Positions 55,326 to 64,000 of a stretch of DNA of 64,000 nt are shown in pieces. The notes under the pieces were generated by a model, which saw only the letters and a program-made list of their open reading frames with translations, had not been told where the DNA came from and did not search any database. The stretch lies in the NCBI GenBank assembly GCA_035610835.1, contig CM069456.1:27162234-27226233 (forward strand). Direction: 5' to 3'. A program made the translations under genes and the position numbers. The stretch's first letter is position 1. Every line of letters begins with the position of its first letter. Source of the DNA: Ophiura sarsii (taxonomy: Eukaryota; Echinodermata; Ophiuroidea; Amphilepidida; Ophiuridae).

Positions 55326-55465
55326 CTCAGACAACCCTCAACTCAAATACATTACTAATGACCCTCATCGGGTCCTATTCCTAATAATATGGAACACGGT
55401 ACAAGAGAAAACGAAAACCAATATTTCCATCCAGTGAATGGATTCTACCAAAACAACAAGCTTTG

Positions 55466-55630
55466 TATTGCATTTGTCACACGACGTATAAGAAGGGGGA
55501 GATAATAATTTCTTGTGACAAATGTAAGCAATGGTACCATGGACAATGCATCGGTATGGCTGACTCAGATATAACAAACTCTGATGTAGTTAACAAGATC
55601 TTCATACGTGGCTTAGGAGGTTTGAATCCA
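55466..55630 (+). pseudogene. PHD unit 6, frame intact
   Basis: YCICHTTYKKGEIIISCDKC then KQWYHGQCIGMADSDI to IFIRGLGGLNP. The seventh ligand (FIC) is changed to Arg. Confidence 0.6.
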
Positions 55631-56784
55631 TCTCAGACAACCCTCAAATCAAACACATTACTAACGACCCCTCATCGGGTCCTATTCCTAATAATCCCCT
55701 AAACAGAAATATGGAACACGGTACAAGAGAAAACGAAAACCAATATTTCCATCCAGTGAATGGATTCTACCAAAACAACAAGCTTTGTAATGCATTTGTC
55801 ACAAGACGTATAAGAAGGGGGAGATAATAATTTCTTGTGACAAATGTATAAGCAATGGTACCATGGACAATGCATCGGTATGGCTGACTCAGACATAACA
55901 AACCCTGATGTAGTTAACAAGATCTTCATATGTGGCTTAGGAGGTTTTAATCCATCTCAGACAACCTCAATATCTAACACATTAATAACGAACCCCCCCC
56001 CCCCCCCCCAAATCTGGGCCACAGAAATATGGAACATGGTACAAGAGAAAACGAAAACCAATATTTCCATCCAGTGAATGGATTCTACCAAAACAACAAG
56101 CTTTGTAATGCATTTGTCACAAGACGTATAAGAAGGGGGAGATCATTATTTCTTGTGACAAAAGTAAGCAATGGTACCATGGCCAATGCATCGGTATGGC
56201 TGACTCAGACATAACAAACCCTGATGTAGTTAACAAGACCTTCATATGTGGCTTAGGAGGTTTTAATCTATCTCAGACAACCTCAATATCTAACACATTA
56301 ATAACGAACCCCCCCCCCCCCAAATCTGGGCCACAGAAATATGGAACATGGTACAAGAGAAAACGAAAACCAATATTTCCATCCAGTGAATGGATTCTAC
56401 CAAAACAACAAGCTTTGTAATGCATTTGTCACACTACGTATAAGAAGGGGGAGATAATAATTTCTTGTGACAAAAGTAAGCAATGGTACCATGGACAATG
56501 CATCGGTATGGCAGACTCAGACATAACAAACCCTGATGTAGTTAACAAGACCTTCATATGTGGCTTAGGAGGTTTTAATCCATCTCAGACAACCCTCAAC
56601 TCAAATACATTACTAATGACCCCTCATCGGGTCCTATTCCTATAATATGGAACACGGTACAAGAGAAAACGAAAACCAATATTTCCATCCAGTGAATGGA
56701 TTCTACCAAAACAACAAGCTTTGTAATGCATTTGTCACAAGACGTATAAGAAGGGGGAGATAATAATTTCTTGTGACAAATGTA

Positions 56785-57793
56785 AGCAATGGTACCATGG
56801 ACAATGCATCGGTATGGCCGACTCAGACATAACAAACCCTGATGTAGTTAACAAGACCTTCATATGTGGCTTAGGAGGTTTTAATCCATCTCAGACAACC
56901 CCAATATCTAACACATTACTAAACGACCCCTCATCGGGTCCTATTCCTAATAATGCCCCTAAAGCATTTGATGACGAAAGTGACCAGAATTTCAGCGATG
57001 AAAGTCAAGGTGATTTGGATGATATTTCCGACATGGAATTTGGTTCAGACATGGATGATATCGAGATAGAATCTGATGCAGAAATTGAAATTCAACTTGA
57101 TGCAATCGGCTTCCAGGCACCTCAAGCTAAATATTGGTGCATCTCCAGGTGGAATATCTCCTTCTGACGGGAATGGAACTGATTCTGAGGTAAATCCGTA
57201 CGATGGTAATACAGAAGTTGAAGATGATGCAGCAGTGAGTGATAATTCAGACCCCCTCCTTCTAGTCCCATGATATCAGATCATCATGATGATGTTGATG
57301 GTTCAGATGATAACAACCGAACACCATCTCCTGTACCAGGAAATCATCCGATACTGATTCTGATGATGCAGTGGAGTAAATCGAGGTGGAGGACGTGGAG
57401 TGAATCGTGGAGTTAATCACGGTGGAGGACGAGGAGCGGGAAATCGCTGTGGAGGACGTGGAGCTGGAAATCGGCAACTTATGGGATGGACCCAGGTCAC
57501 GCGCCATGCACCAAATGTAAAGGTATTTACCCCCACACCTGGATTGAGTCAGGAGGCATGGACGCTCTTCCTTATGAACAACATGGATCACGGCGATATC
57601 ACACACTACACGGATGGATTACTTCTCCTAATCAAGTATACCGCGATTAAAACCACATGTTGTCGTCAATGCACAGCTGTGCCACCATCAACACAGGCCC
57701 ATCATCAAACCTAAAGCTGTGTCTGATTACAACAAACTCATGGGTGGCGTGGATTTGACCGACCAGCAGATTAAAATTGTCAGTGCAACGGAC
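56785..57793 (+). pseudogene. PHD-acidic-RG-rich piggyBac N-terminus with internal deletion
   Basis: The last PHD unit does not return to the spacer. It runs on as NPSQTTPISNTLLNDPSSGP and a long acidic region (FDDESDQNFSDES, DISDMEFGSDMDDIEIESD). After a frameshift near 57115 come further acidic and Gly/Arg-rich parts (RGVNHGGGRGAGNRCGGRGA), then VKVFTPTPGLSQEAWT, which looks like the entry to a piggyBac transposase domain. An internal deletion joins this to HGDITHYTDGLLLLIKYT and, in another frame, SDYNKLMGGVDLTDQQ, both nearly identical to the relic at 52119. So the same transposon family probably had the PHD/acidic N-terminus. Frameshifts and the deletion make it dead. Confidence 0.65.
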
Positions 57794-57919
57794 CATTGTT
57801 AGCATTCACCAACCATCACACAGCAATCGCATGATTTAACTGTTTTGAAAGTAAATAAGTTGTTGACCCTGGTTAATGAGATCAGTAAAGGTAAACCAAA
57901 CTTTTATTTTGTGTTTCAG

Positions 57920-58176
57920 AAACAACTCATACAGGATCCCAAAGATCCATCAAAGTACAAAGACGTGTTGGTGAACAAAAAGTGTCTACGCAAAATACTG
58001 ATGGATGCACAGAAGTGTACGGATAAACCCCAAATATTTCTCCTGAAGAGAACCATATCATTAGTGTTTGAGAAAAGAGAGCTGGCTCGATCTATCGAGG
58101 GGCCTTGGACTCTGCGTAAATAAAGGAGAAAATGTTAAACCACCCCTGGACAGCGTCAAAGTACAAGCTGTTCAAG
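57920..58176 (+). pseudogene. BEN-domain-like exon, copy 1
   Basis: Acceptor TTTGTGTTTCAG, then KQLIQDPKDPSKYKDVLVNK, KCLRKILMDAQKCTDKPQIF and LLKRTISLVFEKRELARS, the pattern of a BEN domain (helical, with a conserved phi-phi-x-x-VF-x-x-x-EL block). After a stop at 58121 and a shift comes NVKPPLDSVKVQAVQ before the donor GTATGA at 58177. A second, poorer copy is at 61085-61746. BEN domains bind DNA or chromatin proteins. The family call is by pattern only. Confidence 0.45.
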
Positions 58177-59110
58177 GTATGAACTTGTTTTGTTTTTGTC
58201 TGTGAGTATATGATAATATGATTGGTATGTTGATTTATGCAAATAATCCCAACTTCTGTTGAATTGAATATGTGATTTGGAGAAATCTCCAAAAGCAAAA
58301 CTGAAATTAAGTTGAGAATTTTTGTTTTGTTTGTTATTCGGGGTTCTATTCACTCTTCATTATATTTTGTAAAAAAAAGTTTTTTCAATGTTTGAATATC
58401 AAAATATTTCTCTTAACTTTGCATACTTATTTCTAAAAATGCATGCATGGGTGATTTTGAACCCTTTGTTTGTATAAAGGGTTGGATAGTCCATATGTTG
58501 CAACAACAAAAATTGGAAAAATAAACCCAAACCTTTGTTGCCAAGAGAGAGGGGTTGTGATAAATGAATTATGGGATTGAATTAAAAGAGATTAAACCAA
58601 AAAGGTATTTTGTTACACTGCAAAACCTCTCAATGTTGCAAGGGATTACATTCTAGGGATTGCTGATTTGAGAAATTATTGCTCGGAAATACCAATTTAG
58701 TTTAAATGATAATAAGGTTTCTGCAAAATTTAAGTGTTTCACAGTTAATTAAAGTACTCTATTTGGCTTCCTTTGGACAGTGACGTAACTTAACAAGCAC
58801 AGCTTCTACGCACGCTGATGTATTTTCAGTCTTTCAGTGCTTGTGTGTATACAACAGCCCCAACTAAAAGTGCCCGCCTTATGTGCAGCCCCTTTGGCCA
58901 ATAATGCACATACCATAAAGGGAAATTAAAGTACATGTACCACATCACAAATTAAAGTACTAATTAAAGTACTAAAAGTAAAACAAATTAACTTTACCAG
59001 TTGTGGGCGGGATAAACCAATCTTCTCTATACCACCACTAAAAGTCCTTCGAGAAGGCATCATTGATGCCCTGAATGCAAGATGTCTGCTGGTGTGGGTG
59101 TAAGTACTAA
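58177..59110. other. No gene recognised
   Basis: AT-rich; about 59020-59100 could be a small exon (LREGIIDALNARCLLVW before GTGTAAGT) but has no support beyond the frame. Homology of 58177-58220 to the sequence after the second BEN-like copy shows that the duplicated block includes intron. Confidence 0.35.
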
Positions 59111-59383
59111 GGCCTAATTTTTGTTTTGTTTGATTGGCGTAACCCGACCGACCCTATTTTTACCGCCGACCCTAAACATTTTTTTTGTGTGTGTGTGTGT
59201 GTGAGAAAAAACCCAGTGAAAATGTGTATTTGTGCCATTTGTTTATGTCTGTATGGTATATGTGTGCTGGTATATAACATTTTATATACGTTTTATAGAT
59301 TTAAATTTTTTTAAATATCCGACCTACCTACCCTATTTTTTTCTTCTATGTTACGCCAATCAAACTTCTTCTTTTTTTAGGCC
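59111..59383. mobile_element. MITE with GGCC ends and TAA duplication (PIF/Harbinger-like)
   Basis: GGCCTAATTTTTGTTTTGTT and GATTGGCGTAAC at the left; GTTACGCCAATCAAAC and TTTTTTTAGGCC at the right; TAA on each side (59108-59110, 59384-59386). Third member of the GGCC-ended group in the window. Confidence 0.75.
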
Positions 59384-59527
59384 TAACCCTCTACCCTGGA
59401 CCTTGGTAGACAAAGCCCAAGCAAGAGAGGGCGGTATGACTACATGTAACCAGAGAGGGCATGATGCTCTGCTTGATATGCTAACAACAATCTGCTGTTA
59501 ATCAAAACTCGGTTTATTTTTTCATAG

Positions 59528-59753
59528 GACTACTTCGGCCAGTTTTATAATCCTGCAAGACAGAAGGGGACACTCTACAACATCAGGGACAGCTATGGCC
59601 ACCGCAACGTGTCCACCAATGCCAAGGCAGCGGTCAATCCAGCCGTGGATCTGCAGAGATTAACGACTGATGGGCTGGTATGCCACTGTGGCATGACAAT
59701 TATGAAGATGGTCAAGCCGGACCAAACACCAACAGATTTTTCATCACAAGGAG
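59528..59753 (+). CDS. DUF6589-like gene piece, first visible exon
   Basis: Bounded by TTTTTTCATAG and GTAAGG. It reads DYFGQFYNPARQKGTLYNIR, DSYGHRNVSTNAKAAVNPAV and DLQRLTTDGLVCHCGMTIMK. The ARQKGTLYNIRD-x-GHRNV pattern resembles DUF6589 proteins, a family abundant in marine invertebrates and probably transposon-related; this is recall of a pattern, not a search. It ends in phase 1 and joins in phase to 59977. No start codon lies in this exon, so more exons should lie upstream. Confidence 0.5.
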
Positions 59754-59976
59754 GTAAGGAAAGGGAATTTGATAATAACCGTGGACAAAAATCCGGGAAT
59801 TAGCTTGTGTAGGGCGACTCTATATTTTGTGCACAATTAGTACGAGGTTGTTTTCTATCTGAGCATATATCATCATGTCATAGTTCCTTTTAAAAACCAT
59901 TTCAAATGGTTTCATAATTAATTGATATGTTTTTTATTTGTGTGTTTTTCTATTTGTGTGTTTTGTGTGTTTACAG

Positions 59977-60308
59977 AAGGTTTGAGCAACAGCCGAGGGG
60001 TGTACACCGATAGCCAAGTAGCCAGAGTGTGCACATTGATTGGGATCATGGGTTACCACATAGATGACATATTTGGCAAGCCAAGGGGAAACAGGCGGCA
60101 GGACGCAAAGGTGTCAAGTGCAGACGTTCACAAGTTTTTAACAGATTATCACACAGACAACTTATTTCATATTACATCTGGTATAGTTCATGATGCTTTT
60201 GTTAATTATAGGAATGAGATTGTCATCAAAAATCCAACCAAACTGAAAGATGCCCTTCTCGCACATAGTGAGGACCTAGATGCAGAATACACATTGATGC
60301 ATTGGTAA
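59977..60308 (+). CDS. DUF6589-like gene piece, last exon
   Basis: Acceptor TGTGTTTACAG; the split codon is completed exactly (1+2). It reads EGLSNSRGVYTDSQVARVCT, LIGIMGYHIDDIFGKPRGNR, VSSADVHKFLTDYHTDNLFH and ends DLDAEYTLMHW with TAA at 60306-60308. No stop or frameshift in 110 codons. The function is unknown to me. The matched phases argue that these two exons belong to one transcript. Confidence 0.5.
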
Positions 60309-60415
60309 TGCGTCGTGTGACAAGCTTTTACAGCCATTATTGATACAGTGTGTCTCCAAAACATGGGACCAAAAACTGGAGATCTTAACTTTAAACATGT
60401 GCAGCATACAGTCAT

Positions 60416-60986
60416 CACAAGAAGTAACTGACCAGGTAATAAATGTGCTGATAACTCTATGAGTATAACTCCTACATAAACATATCAAATTATAAACATG
60501 TTGAAAAATTTCTCTTCTTGAATTTGAGATATTACATGCTAAGAATGGCTAATTATTAAGGAAGTTACAATCCCAAATATACTGTCAAGTCTGATTTTCA
60601 TTTTCACATTTTCATTTTCAACACGGGGACTCAGACCGGCAAATTATTGATTACTGGTAGTGGTAGTGCCAATTCACCCGTCGATGGCCTGGTTGTTGGA
60701 TAGTCGGCCGGTGGCATTGTTACGATTGATCAATACGGCACACACACTTTACCTGTCATACTCTCCCCGTGTTGAAAAGAAAATGTTAAAATGAAAATCA
60801 GACTTGCCCTAACGTTTGGGATCGTAACTTCCTCATTAATCAACCATTCTTAGCGTGTAATATCTCAAATTCAAGAAGAGAAATTTTTCAACAACTTTAT
60901 AATTAAATATGTTTATGTAGGAGTTATACTTTTGGAGTTATCATCACATTTATAACCTGGTCAGTTACTTCTTGTGATGACTGTAT
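60416..60986. mobile_element. Long foldback element with about 240-bp arms
   Basis: ATACAGTCATCACAAGAAGT and AACTGACCAGGT at the left are complemented at the right end (ACCTGGTCAGTTACTTCTTG then TGATGACTGTAT). Arms continue through TTGAATTTGAGATATTACA and TTTTCATTTTCAACACGGGG. A GC-richer centre with GTAGTGGTAGTG separates them. Non-coding. Confidence 0.82.
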
Positions 60987-61084
60987 ACAAGGTGTCCCAG
61001 ACAGATTTATACTGTGTCTCAAAAATAATACAAATATGAAAATAACATTGCCTGCAATATTTTGTGCAACACGTTTCCTACATA

Positions 61085-61746
61085 CTCCCATATGACGTGA
61101 AATTATAAACCTGCAAGAAATCATTTCTGAATGATTATAGAGGCAGAGAAATCCAATGACAAACCGCAAGTTTTTCTACTGAAGAAAACTATATTATTGG
61201 TGTTCAACAAAAGGGAAAATAAAAGTGACAACGTGAAACCATCATCATCATCATCCTTCGGCTGCGGAGCAGGAGACCACAAGTTTTCTCCAAGCACGGC
61301 GATCTGTAGCAAGAGTGGCTATCTGACGTTCTTGAAACATGCCTTCATTGTCACCAAGTAAGCGTTGTATGTACTTCAAGTATGATGTGCTTGGACCAGG
61401 TCTCCTTCGGCCATGTGTTGGTATGTAAGTGGCATACATTCTAGCAGGCTCTTCATCAGGGAGATGGAGAATATGTCCAAGAAATCTCAGCTGGCGACTT
61501 TTTACTCGGTTGATAAGAGGCTCGGTCTTGGTCATGTCATAAATGGTGGTGTTCGGGACATGATCCATGCGTTTGATGTTAAGCATTATCCTGTAGCAAG
61601 AGGTAGCATAGGCATTTATTTTACACTCCATATCTTGAGATATCACCCAGGATTCACAGCCATACAGCAAAATCGTCACACAGGTGGTGCTAAATAAATC
61701 AACGTGAAACCACCCCAGGACAACACCAAAGTGCAAGCTGTTAAAG
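61085..61746 (+). pseudogene. BEN-domain-like exon, copy 2, broken by a LINE
   Basis: A degenerate match to the 57920 exon: IEAEKSNDKPQVFLLKKTIL LVFNKRE, then KSDNVKPP, the LINE fragment, then VKPPQDNTKVQAVK and GTATAA. The N-terminal half has stops. The following intron start is also similar (GTATAAATTGGTTTTTGTCTG against GTATGAACTTGTTTTGTTTTTGTCTG). Confidence 0.5.
61242..61699 (-). mobile_element. RTE-like LINE 3' fragment
   Basis: Flanked by the 13-bp repeat CAACGTGAAACCA (61229-61241, 61700-61712). The minus strand encodes VTILLYGCESWVISQDMECK, NAYATSCYRIMLNIKRMDHV, RQLRFLGHILHLPDEEPARM, RRPGPSTSYLKYIQRLLGDN and RRAWRKLVVSCSAAEG, the C-terminal region of RTE-type elements, ending in a GAT-repeat tail. 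Frame intact over its length; strongly 5' truncated. Confidence 0.88.
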
Positions 61747-61749
61747 GTA

Positions 61750-62269
61750 TAAATTGGTTTTTGTCTGTGTGTATGACAGTGAAAACCTGGCATGAGAGGA
61801 GGAAGAGCGTATTTGTGGTACATATTTAGGAACACACAAATATGATTTAAACTTTATACCAACTACAGTGACATCACCTTAAATGTCTGTACCTAAAAAC
61901 AACTACAATAAAGTTGATCAAATTGAATTCACTTATTTGGTGTAAGAAGAAGCCAATGGGTTTAAAACATAGCACTTCATCGGATAGGTCTATCTAAAAA
62001 CCTCAAACCCATTATAGTGTAAGCTGTTCACTTTATGACTGTCCCCTTCAGCGGAACAAAATCTTACAAACACTAAGTCAACTTCAGCGGAACAAAATCT
62101 TTAATATTTTGATGAGTATTTTTATTTTCTCAACACTTAAAAAATGAAAAATGAAAATTTTGATTTTCGACTAATATTTGCAAAAAAATGTAATTAAAAA
62201 AATAATAATTAAAAAGAAAAAATTTCAAAAAGAAAAAAAGAAGAAAAAAATTTCAAAAAGAAAAGTTTT
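61750..62269. other. No gene recognised
   Basis: Very AT-rich, with a short repeat CTTCAGCGGAACAAAATCTT at about 62047 and 62081. Confidence 0.4.
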
Positions 62270-62374
62270 TTGAGTCGGAATGATCAAGAGGGTCGGGCGG
62301 ACGAGGACAATCAAACTTCTTTTTTTTTGGACTGATAGAGACACCAGACATACATATATCGGGCCAAGTTCAAA

Positions 62375-62569
62375 GATGAAGACAAAGAAGACCAACTTAT
62401 CATCAACAATGAGTGGCTCCATCACTAATGAATTCATTAGGAAGGCTTTTGCTGGTGAAGAATTTGCATCCCAATTTTCAACCCTTCAAAATCAGCAATG
62501 CTACACATTGGAAGAGCTCCTTGATTTCTTTCCGAAGTCGATGAATGCACTCGCTTCTAAGCTTTTTTA
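62375..62569 (+). pseudogene. Unrecognised coding segment leading into a tandem array
   Basis: The ATG at 62375 reads MKTKKTNLSSTMSGSITNEF, then IRKAFAGEEFASQFSTLQNQ, QCYTLEELLDFFPKSMNALA SKLF and stops. One T fewer before the stop would continue into NDMDIVHETSDGN, which is what the following repeats encode, so a 1-bp frameshift is likely. No family recognised. Confidence 0.4.
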
Positions 62570-64000
62570 ATGACATGGATATCGTCCATGAAACCTCAGA
62601 CGGGAACTTTCTAATCTCAGGGAAATTACCCATCTCTGGTTAGAAGGCTTTTGCTGGTGAAGAATTTGCATCCCAATTTTCAACCCTTTAAAATCAGCAA
62701 TGCTACACATTGGAAGAGCTCCTTGATTTCTTCCCAAAGTCGATGAAGGCACTCGCTTCTAAGCTTATTTAATGACATGGATATCGTCCATGAAACCTCA
62801 GACGGGAACTTTCTAATCGCGGGGAAATTACCCATCTCTGGTCCAGAGATCAATTGGGATCGACATCAAGCTAATGAGCTGAGAGGCAGGAGTATAGCTT
62901 GTTCAAAAAATATTGAGATTTTTAATCCGAATGTTTTCCCTTCTGTCCTGAAGCTTATTCTCGATGAGAAATATTCTTGTAACAGGGTTTCCCTGTTGGC
63001 AGTTCGTGTCCTATATATTTGGCAAAATAGAGGCTTCTCAACTTATTAAATGACACAGATATTGTCAACCCTTCAAAATCAACAATGCAACATTCCATGT
63101 AACCTCAGACGGGAAAAGTTTGATCCCGGGAAAAAAACCCACATATCTGGTCCAGAGATAAATTGGGACCGACAACAAGTTAACGAGCTGAGAGGCAGGA
63201 GTATAGCTTTTTAAGAAATATTGAGATTTTTAATCCGAATGTTTTCCCTTCTGTCCTGAGCTTATTCTCGATCATGAGAACAATTCTTGTTACAACGTTT
63301 TGCAGTCGGTATAACTATTTGGCAAAATAGAGGCTTCTCAAATTATTTAATGAAACAGATATTGTCAACCCTTCAAAATCAACAATGTAACATTCCATGC
63401 TACCTCAGACGGGAAAAGTTTGATTCCGGGAAAATTACCCATCTCTGGTCCAGAAGAGATAACTTGGGACCGACAACAAGCTAACGAGCTGAGAGGCAGG
63501 AGTATAGCTTGTTCGGAAAATATTAAGATTGTTAATCCAAATGTTTTCCCTTCTATTCAAAAGCTTATTCTCGATGAGAACAATTCTTGTTACAACATTT
63601 CGAGGTCGGTAGTGTCATAACTATTTGGCAAAATAGAGGCTTCTCAACTTATTAAATGACACAGAGATTTGGTCAACCCTTCAAAATCAACAATGCAACA
63701 TTCCATGTAACCTCAGACAGGAAAGCTTGATTATGGGAAAATTACACATTTCTGGTCCAGAGATAACTTGGGATCGACAACAAGCTAACAAGTTGAGAGG
63801 CAGGAGTATAGCTTGTTCAGAAAATATTGAGATTGTTAATCCAAATGTTTTCCCTTCTGTCCAGAAGCTTATTCGCGATGAGAAATATTCTTGTTACAAC
63901 ATTAAGAGGTCGGTAGTGTCTTATCTATTTGGCAAGATAAGGCTTCTTAACTTACTTATTAAATGACACAGAGATTTGGTCAACCCTTCAAAATCAACAA
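62440..64000 (+). repeat. Tandem array (about 300 bp period) of an unrecognised coding segment
   Basis: GAGAGGCAGGAGTATAGCTT occurs at about 62881, 63192, 63490 and 63798 (spacing 298-311), and ACCTCAGACGGGAA-type words recur with the same spacing. The first units (62440, 62643) are shorter, about 200 bp. Consensus translation: GKLPISGPEITWDRQQANEL, RGRSIACSENIEIVNPNVFP, SVQKLILDEKYSCYNI. Several units keep this frame open for 60-90 codons; others have small indels. The array reaches the window end, so its full size is unknown. Confidence 0.82.

Larger units (their letters stand above)
53890..56930 (+). repeat. Tandem array of ten PHD-finger-coding segments
   Basis: AGCAATGGTACCATGGACAA marks ten units, at about 53921, 54226, 54548, 54870, 55221, 55527, 55851, 56167, 56479 and 56785 (spacing 305-351). 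A full unit encodes a basic lead (KRKPIFPSSEWILPKQQA), then YCICHKMYKKGEIIISCDKC, KQWYHGQCIGM, and an ending DVVNKIFICGLGGFNPSQTT. The spacing C-x-C-x12-C-x2-C-x4-H-x2-C fits a PHD finger; the eighth ligand is missing (GLG in place of x-x-C). Units 2, 5 and 6 keep TAT (Tyr) before CIC; units 3, 4, 7, 8, 9 and 10 have TAA there. Units 1, 8 and 9 change the fourth Cys codon to Ser, and unit 7 has a 2-bp insertion. The first unit is truncated. Some spacers differ by poly-C insertions. Confidence 0.88.

Noticed and set aside
53890..56930. CRISPR-like regular array
   Set aside because: Units are contiguous about 310-bp coding repeats without spacers, in a eukaryotic genome.

Overview
The window is eukaryotic, AT-rich and packed with transposable elements. 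It carries one clear host gene, PRPF3 (the U4/U6 snRNP splicing factor Prp3), on the + strand at 2702-36604. The 12 coding exons join in phase to give 687 codons. The gene's divergence from vertebrate PRPF3, together with a DIRS retrotransposon, a Tx1/L1-like LINE, CR1/L2-like and RTE-like LINE tails, a tRNA-derived SINE and many foldback MITEs, suggests a marine invertebrate, probably a deuterostome such as a hemichordate, echinoderm or amphioxus. The exact species cannot be read from the sequence.

Layout. 1-2701: upstream DNA with a nested, duplicated hAT-like element, polypyrimidine tracts and G runs of 30-37. 2702-36604: PRPF3, its introns swollen by insertions. Intron 1 holds a 5'-truncated antisense Tx1/L1-like LINE with a 12-bp target duplication. 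Introns 2-6 hold MITEs, including TTAA-flanked, TA-flanked and TTA/TAA-flanked families. Intron 10 (11 kb) holds a complete DIRS element at 23383-30368, followed by an RTE-like relic and a MITE that itself carries a CR1/L2-like LINE. Intron 11 holds a TA-flanked element with a TTAA-flanked element nested in it.

The DIRS element is the best preserved mobile element here. It has inverted terminal repeats with a right-hand extension, an internal complementary region that copies the joined ends, and open gag, RT/RNase H/methyltransferase-like and tyrosine recombinase frames. It sits inside a second copy of PRPF3 exon 10. Removing it restores a 119-nt exon of the same length and phase as the intact exon 10, only 32 nt downstream of it. 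The spare copy carries an in-frame TAG. This is either a dead mutually exclusive exon or a dead tandem duplicate, and it gives an internal empty site showing integration without a target duplication.

36605-51300: no convincing host gene; a SINE with an 11-bp target duplication, mariner-like and foldback MITEs, a hAT MITE with a perfect 8-bp duplication, and long hairpins. 51325-64000: a patchwork of broken protein-coding pieces. In order these are a hAT-like C-terminal fragment, the catalytic and cysteine-rich half of a piggyBac transposase, ten tandem copies (about 305-350 bp each) of a PHD-finger segment leading into an acidic/RG-rich piggyBac N-terminus with an internal deletion, two diverged copies of a BEN-like exon, a two-exon DUF6589-like gene piece, and a second tandem array (about 300 bp period) of an unrecognised coding segment that runs off the window end. 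The two coding-segment arrays and the PHD-piggyBac association are the least expected parts of the window.
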